From: Oscillospiraceae bacterium | GTDB lineage: Bacteria; Bacillota; Clostridia; Oscillospirales; Oscillospiraceae | NCBI GenBank assembly: GCA_029257695.1 | Contig: JARIAU010000049.1 | Span: 1-36,147, forward strand | Length of the DNA stretch: 36,147 nt | Direction of reading: 5' to 3' | In this document: positions 33,406 through 36,147 of the stretch, one piece after another | Position numbering within the stretch: position 1 is the stretch's first letter | Layout of the letters: each line of letters starts with the position of its first letter | Notes under the pieces: generated by a model | Told to the model about the DNA's origin: nothing | Seen by the model: only the letters and a program-made list of their open reading frames with translations | The model's database searches: none | Translations under genes and position numbers: made by a program

Positions 33406-34646
33406 GTGAAAAGAAAGAAACCGGAAAGTCCAAGAAGGAAGGTCTGCTGCGTTTTCCTGATACCTATGCCAACAGCGAACGGCTGAACGAGATTCTGGAA
33501 AAGGCGAAGAAGAAAAATAAGCTGACTTCCGCAGAGATGATGGAGCTGGATGCTCTGGATCTGGATAATGAGCAGTCCGATCTCTTTTATGACATTATTG
33601 CAAATCTGGGTGTTGAGTTGGTGACCGATGAGGATTTGTCGGTTGTTGTGGAACCGACCGACGATGTGATGGAGGACATTCCGGAAGAGGAAATCGTCGA
33701 TCCCAACACGCTGGTGGATTCCTTTGGCATTGATGATCCGGTGCGTATGTACTTGAAGGAGATCGGCAAGGTCAATTTGTTGACTCCGGAGGAAGAGGTG
33801 CGGCTGGCACAGGGAATCGCCGCCGGTAACGAGGCGCATGCGCAGATGGAAGAGCTGGAGGAAATGGGAGAGGAAATCCCTGCTGAGGTTCGTACGGCGC
33901 TGAAGAAGGCGATTGCTGAGGGCGAGCGTTGCAAGCAGCGTCTGGCAGAGGCTAACCTTCGACTGGTGGTTTCCATTGCCAAGCGCTATGTGGGCCGTGG
34001 TATGCTGTTCCTGGATTTGATTCAGGAGGGCAATCTGGGTCTGATCAAGGCGGTTGAAAAGTTTGACTTTACGAAGGGTTACAAGTTTTCAACCTATGCT
34101 ACCTGGTGGATTCGCCAGGCAATCACCCGTGCCATTGCAGATCAGGCTCGCACCATCCGCATTCCGGTTCACATGGTGGAAACCATCAATAAGGTGATCC
34201 GTGTCTCTCGTCAGCTGCTGCAGGAGTTGGGACATGATCCCTCTCCGGAGGAAATTGCAAAGGAAATGAATATGCCGGAGGAGAAGGTGCGTGAGATTCT
34301 TAAAATCGCACAGGAGCCGGTCAGTCTGGAAACGCCGATTGGTGAGGAGGAAGACTCTCATCTGGGTGACTTTATTCCGGACGAGGATGCCTCTGAGCCT
34401 TCCGAGGCTGCTTCCTTTACCCTGTTGAAGGAACAACTGGTGGAGGTGCTGTCCACACTGACTCCTCGTGAGGAGAAGGTGCTGAAGCTGCGCTTCGGTA
34501 TTGAAGATGGCCGTACTCGTACGCTGGAGGAAGTGGGCAAGGAGTTCCATGTTACCCGTGAGCGTATTCGTCAGATCGAGGCGAAGGCGCTGCGCAAGCT
34601 GCGTCATCCCAGCCGCTCTAAAAAGCTTAAGGATTTTTTGAACTGA
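33402..34646 (+). CDS. rpoD: RNA polymerase primary sigma factor (SigA/RpoD)
   Basis: Housekeeping sigma factor, directing polymerase to promoters like the TTGACA-N17-TATAAT sites seen here. The 414 residues contain a region 1.1-like acidic N terminus, [11 protein letters not shown] (1.2) near 110, region 2 with [17 protein letters not shown] and [14 protein letters not shown] near 225-240, region 3 with HMVETINK, and region 4.2 with [20 protein letters not shown] near 368-388. The ATG overlaps the dnaG stop. A strong terminator follows about 70 bases later. Confidence 0.98.
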   Translation: MSEKKETGKSKKEGLLRFPDTYANSERLNEILEKAKKKNKLTSAEMMELDALDLDNEQSDLFYDIIANLGVELVTDEDLSVVVEPTDDVMEDIPEEEIVDPNTLVDSFGIDDPVRMYLKEIGKVNLLTPEEEVRLAQGIAAGNEAHAQMEELEEMGEEIPAEVRTALKKAIAEGERCKQRLAEANLRLVVSIAKRYVGRGMLFLDLIQEGNLGLIKAVEKFDFTKGYKFSTYATWWIRQAITRAIADQARTIRIPVHMVETINKVIRVSRQLLQELGHDPSPEEIAKEMNMPEEKVREILKIAQEPVSLETPIGEEEDSHLGDFIPDEDASEPSEAASFTLLKEQLVEVLSTLTPREEKVLKLRFGIEDGRTRTLEEVGKEFHVTRERIRQIEAKALRKLRHPSRSKKLKDFLN

Positions 34647-34713
34647 ATCCAAATATAAACCGCCCTTTGGATAAGCCAGAGGCTTTAAAGGATGTTTTTT
34701 GAAAAGATTGGGT

Positions 34714-34751
34714 GCAGCCCCTTTTTTTGGGGGGCTGCGCTCTTTTTTTTT
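34714..34751 (+). terminator. Intrinsic terminator of rpoD
   Basis: GCAGCCCC (34714-34721) and GGGGCTGC (34731-34738) form an 8-bp stem, followed by GCTC and nine Ts. The T-run contains the stop codon of the convergent recombinase gene. Confidence 0.88.
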
Positions 34752-36147
34752 ATGCGGGTTTTAAGCTGTTCTGTTCTGCTTTTGCTTCTTCAAGCAGTTT
34801 GGCAATTTCTTCTGCGGTTGGCAGATTGAAAAGTCCCACGGCTGTAAAATAAATATCTACCTGAACAAAGCAGTGACCACTGGATTTGTCATTGTTATGA
34901 ATTTCAATCCTCTGGATCAGCTTGTTTACAAGCGTTGGTGTGAGCTTTTTAACTTCGGTAAATTCCCGAAGTCCGGAATATAACATACGCATATCCACCT
35001 GTGTTTTCTGAAGCTCTGCCAGCTTTTTCTCATTTTCAGCAAGCGAGGCTGTGAGTTCCGATTGCTGCTTTTCGTATGAGGCAAACATTTTCTGGAAACG
35101 GTCACCGGGAAGATTCCCAAGCGTTGCATCCTCATAGATTTTTTCAATCAGTCTATCAATCTCTTGGATTCGTTTTTTACCGCTTTCAATACTGATTTTC
35201 AGCTGCTTCTTTGTTTTTCTTCTGCCATCATCGCATTTTCGCATAATCAGATATTGGAACACCGGCTCATAGCATTTTACAAAGTCCGCCATCCCTGATA
35301 CAGCATCTGTTACAATCTGCTCCAAAACCATATCACGGATATAATGAATGGTACAGGTTCCTCTTCCTGATTTATACTGGGAGCATCTGAAAAACTCCTG
35401 ATTTCGTTTCAGGCTTTTGGCTGCACAGAAGTGTAGCGGAGATTTACAGTCATAACAATAAACCAATCCGGAAAATAAACTCTTTCTGCCGGTGGCAGTT
35501 GGACGAATCCGATGCTCTCTCAATTCCTGTACTCGAAGCCAGGTGTTTTCGTCGATGATGGCTTCCTGTGTATTTGGAATGATCTGAACATCCTCTGCTT
35601 TGTTGTAAATGACTTTGTGTACCTTGTAGCTGACCGTTGTAGAAAGAAAATTTACAGTGCAACCGGTGTATTGGCGGTTTGCCAATATGTTTTGAATAGA
35701 ACTGTCAGACCATCTGTATGGATATTCCGGTGCAGCATTGCTCGTTTTCTTTCCAATCGATTCGTAGTATGCGGTGGGCGTTAGAATCTTTTCCTGTTCC
35801 AGCTGCTTTGCAATTTGCAGTGGGCCTTTTCCGCTCAGACACAATGCAAATATTTTGCGGACTACTTCCGCCGCAGGCTCATCAACGAGCCATTTTGTTT
35901 TGTCATCGGGATCTTTCTTGTAGCCAAACGCTACGGCAGAACTGACTCTTTTTCCTTGTTCTGCTTTCATTTTGTTGACCGCACGAATCTTTTTACTGGT
36001 TTGTGCCGCATACCATTCATTGAAAATGTTATTGAAGGGCATCATTTCTGTGCCGGTTTCGTTGAGGGTATCTACATTTTCCTGAATGGCGATAAATTGG
36101 ACGCCCAATGTAGGGTACTTGATTTCCAGAAAGTTTCCTACATCCAG
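34750..36147 (-). CDS. Large serine recombinase; 5' part outside the window
   Basis: Site-specific recombinase of the large serine (resolvase/integrase) family, used by integrative and conjugative elements. The frame is open to the right edge, so the catalytic serine and the start are not visible. The last part of the resolvase domain (GVQFIAIQENVDTL, MMPFNNIFNEWYAAQTSKKI) is present, followed by the recombinase domain with GPLQIAKQLEQEKILTP and NRQYTGCTVN, a zinc ribbon (CYDCKSP, FFRCSQYKSGRGTC), a coiled coil at about 35000-35200 and a DUF4368-like C-terminal tail. It reads AT-richer than the rpoD block. Only about 100 bases separate it from the rpoD stop, so the edge of an inserted element probably lies between 34647 and 34750. 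Confidence 0.9.
   Translation of the reverse strand: MDVGNFLEIKYPTLGVQFIAIQENVDTLNETGTEMMPFNNIFNEWYAAQTSKKIRAVNKMKAEQGKRVSSAVAFGYKKDPDDKTKWLVDEPAAEVVRKIFALCLSGKGPLQIAKQLEQEKILTPTAYYESIGKKTSNAAPEYPYRWSDSSIQNILANRQYTGCTVNFLSTTVSYKVHKVIYNKAEDVQIIPNTQEAIIDENTWLRVQELREHRIRPTATGRKSLFSGLVYCYDCKSPLHFCAAKSLKRNQEFFRCSQYKSGRGTCTIHYIRDMVLEQIVTDAVSGMADFVKCYEPVFQYLIMRKCDDGRRKTKKQLKISIESGKKRIQEIDRLIEKIYEDATLGNLPGDRFQKMFASYEKQQSELTASLAENEKKLAELQKTQVDMRMLYSGLREFTEVKKLTPTLVNKLIQRIEIHNNDKSSGHCFVQVDIYFTAVGLFNLPTAEEIAKLLEEAKAEQNSLKPA

Noticed and set aside
1..36147. CRISPR arrays and insertion-sequence ends
   Set aside because: I found no regularly spaced repeats, and no transposase other than the serine recombinase at the right edge.

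Overview
The window looks like a chromosomal segment of a Gram-positive, low-to-mid GC Clostridia, most likely of the Oscillospirales/Ruminococcaceae type. This is inferred from gene content and order, not from a search: dgt-like/dnaG/rpoD, smc-ftsY, mini-RNase III with RqcH, a type III glutamine synthetase, a NadD-YqeK fusion, sigma-A promoters and SD sequences of the AGGAGG type. Most of it is dense housekeeping DNA.

Left part (1-4830). lysS (minus, cut by the left edge, with a C-terminal tRNA-binding domain) lies behind greA. greA has a near-perfect promoter whose -35 box contains the stop codon of an unrecognised upstream gene. A divergent FAD-dependent oxidoreductase (COG2509 type) follows.

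Core operon (4850-15081). smc, ftsY, rph, rdgB, yhbY, nadD-yqeK, rsfS and leuS are read in one direction with overlapping or nearly touching ends. They link chromosome organisation, protein targeting, RNA and nucleotide quality control, NAD synthesis, ribosome silencing and leucine charging. rpsU follows with its own promoter and terminator.

Accessory part (15400-17140). An AT-richer MFS efflux gene is preceded by a promoter, a 16-codon leader peptide, a hairpin holding the leader's start codon, a strong intrinsic terminator, and a 13-nt segment inside the leader ORF that is perfectly complementary to the terminator. This has the layout of a ribosome-mediated transcription attenuator for a drug-efflux gene and is the most interesting system in the window.

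Middle part (17168-26857). In order: a degenerate GH18-like protein, yqeG coupled to a TIM-barrel (Nfo-like) gene, a DivIVA-like coiled-coil protein, glnA type III, a hidden 35-codon ORF divergent from glnA with its own promoter and terminator, a membrane protein plus lipoprotein pair, and mrnC-rqcH.

Right part (26857-36147). rodA is divergent from tsaE-tsaB-upp. Two tRNA-Ser genes sit behind an A/T-rich promoter. The dgt-like, dnaG and rpoD genes follow, and right after the rpoD terminator is the C-terminal part of a large serine recombinase. The recombinase marks the edge of a probable integrative element that continues beyond the window. Strong bidirectional hairpin terminators separate most convergent units.
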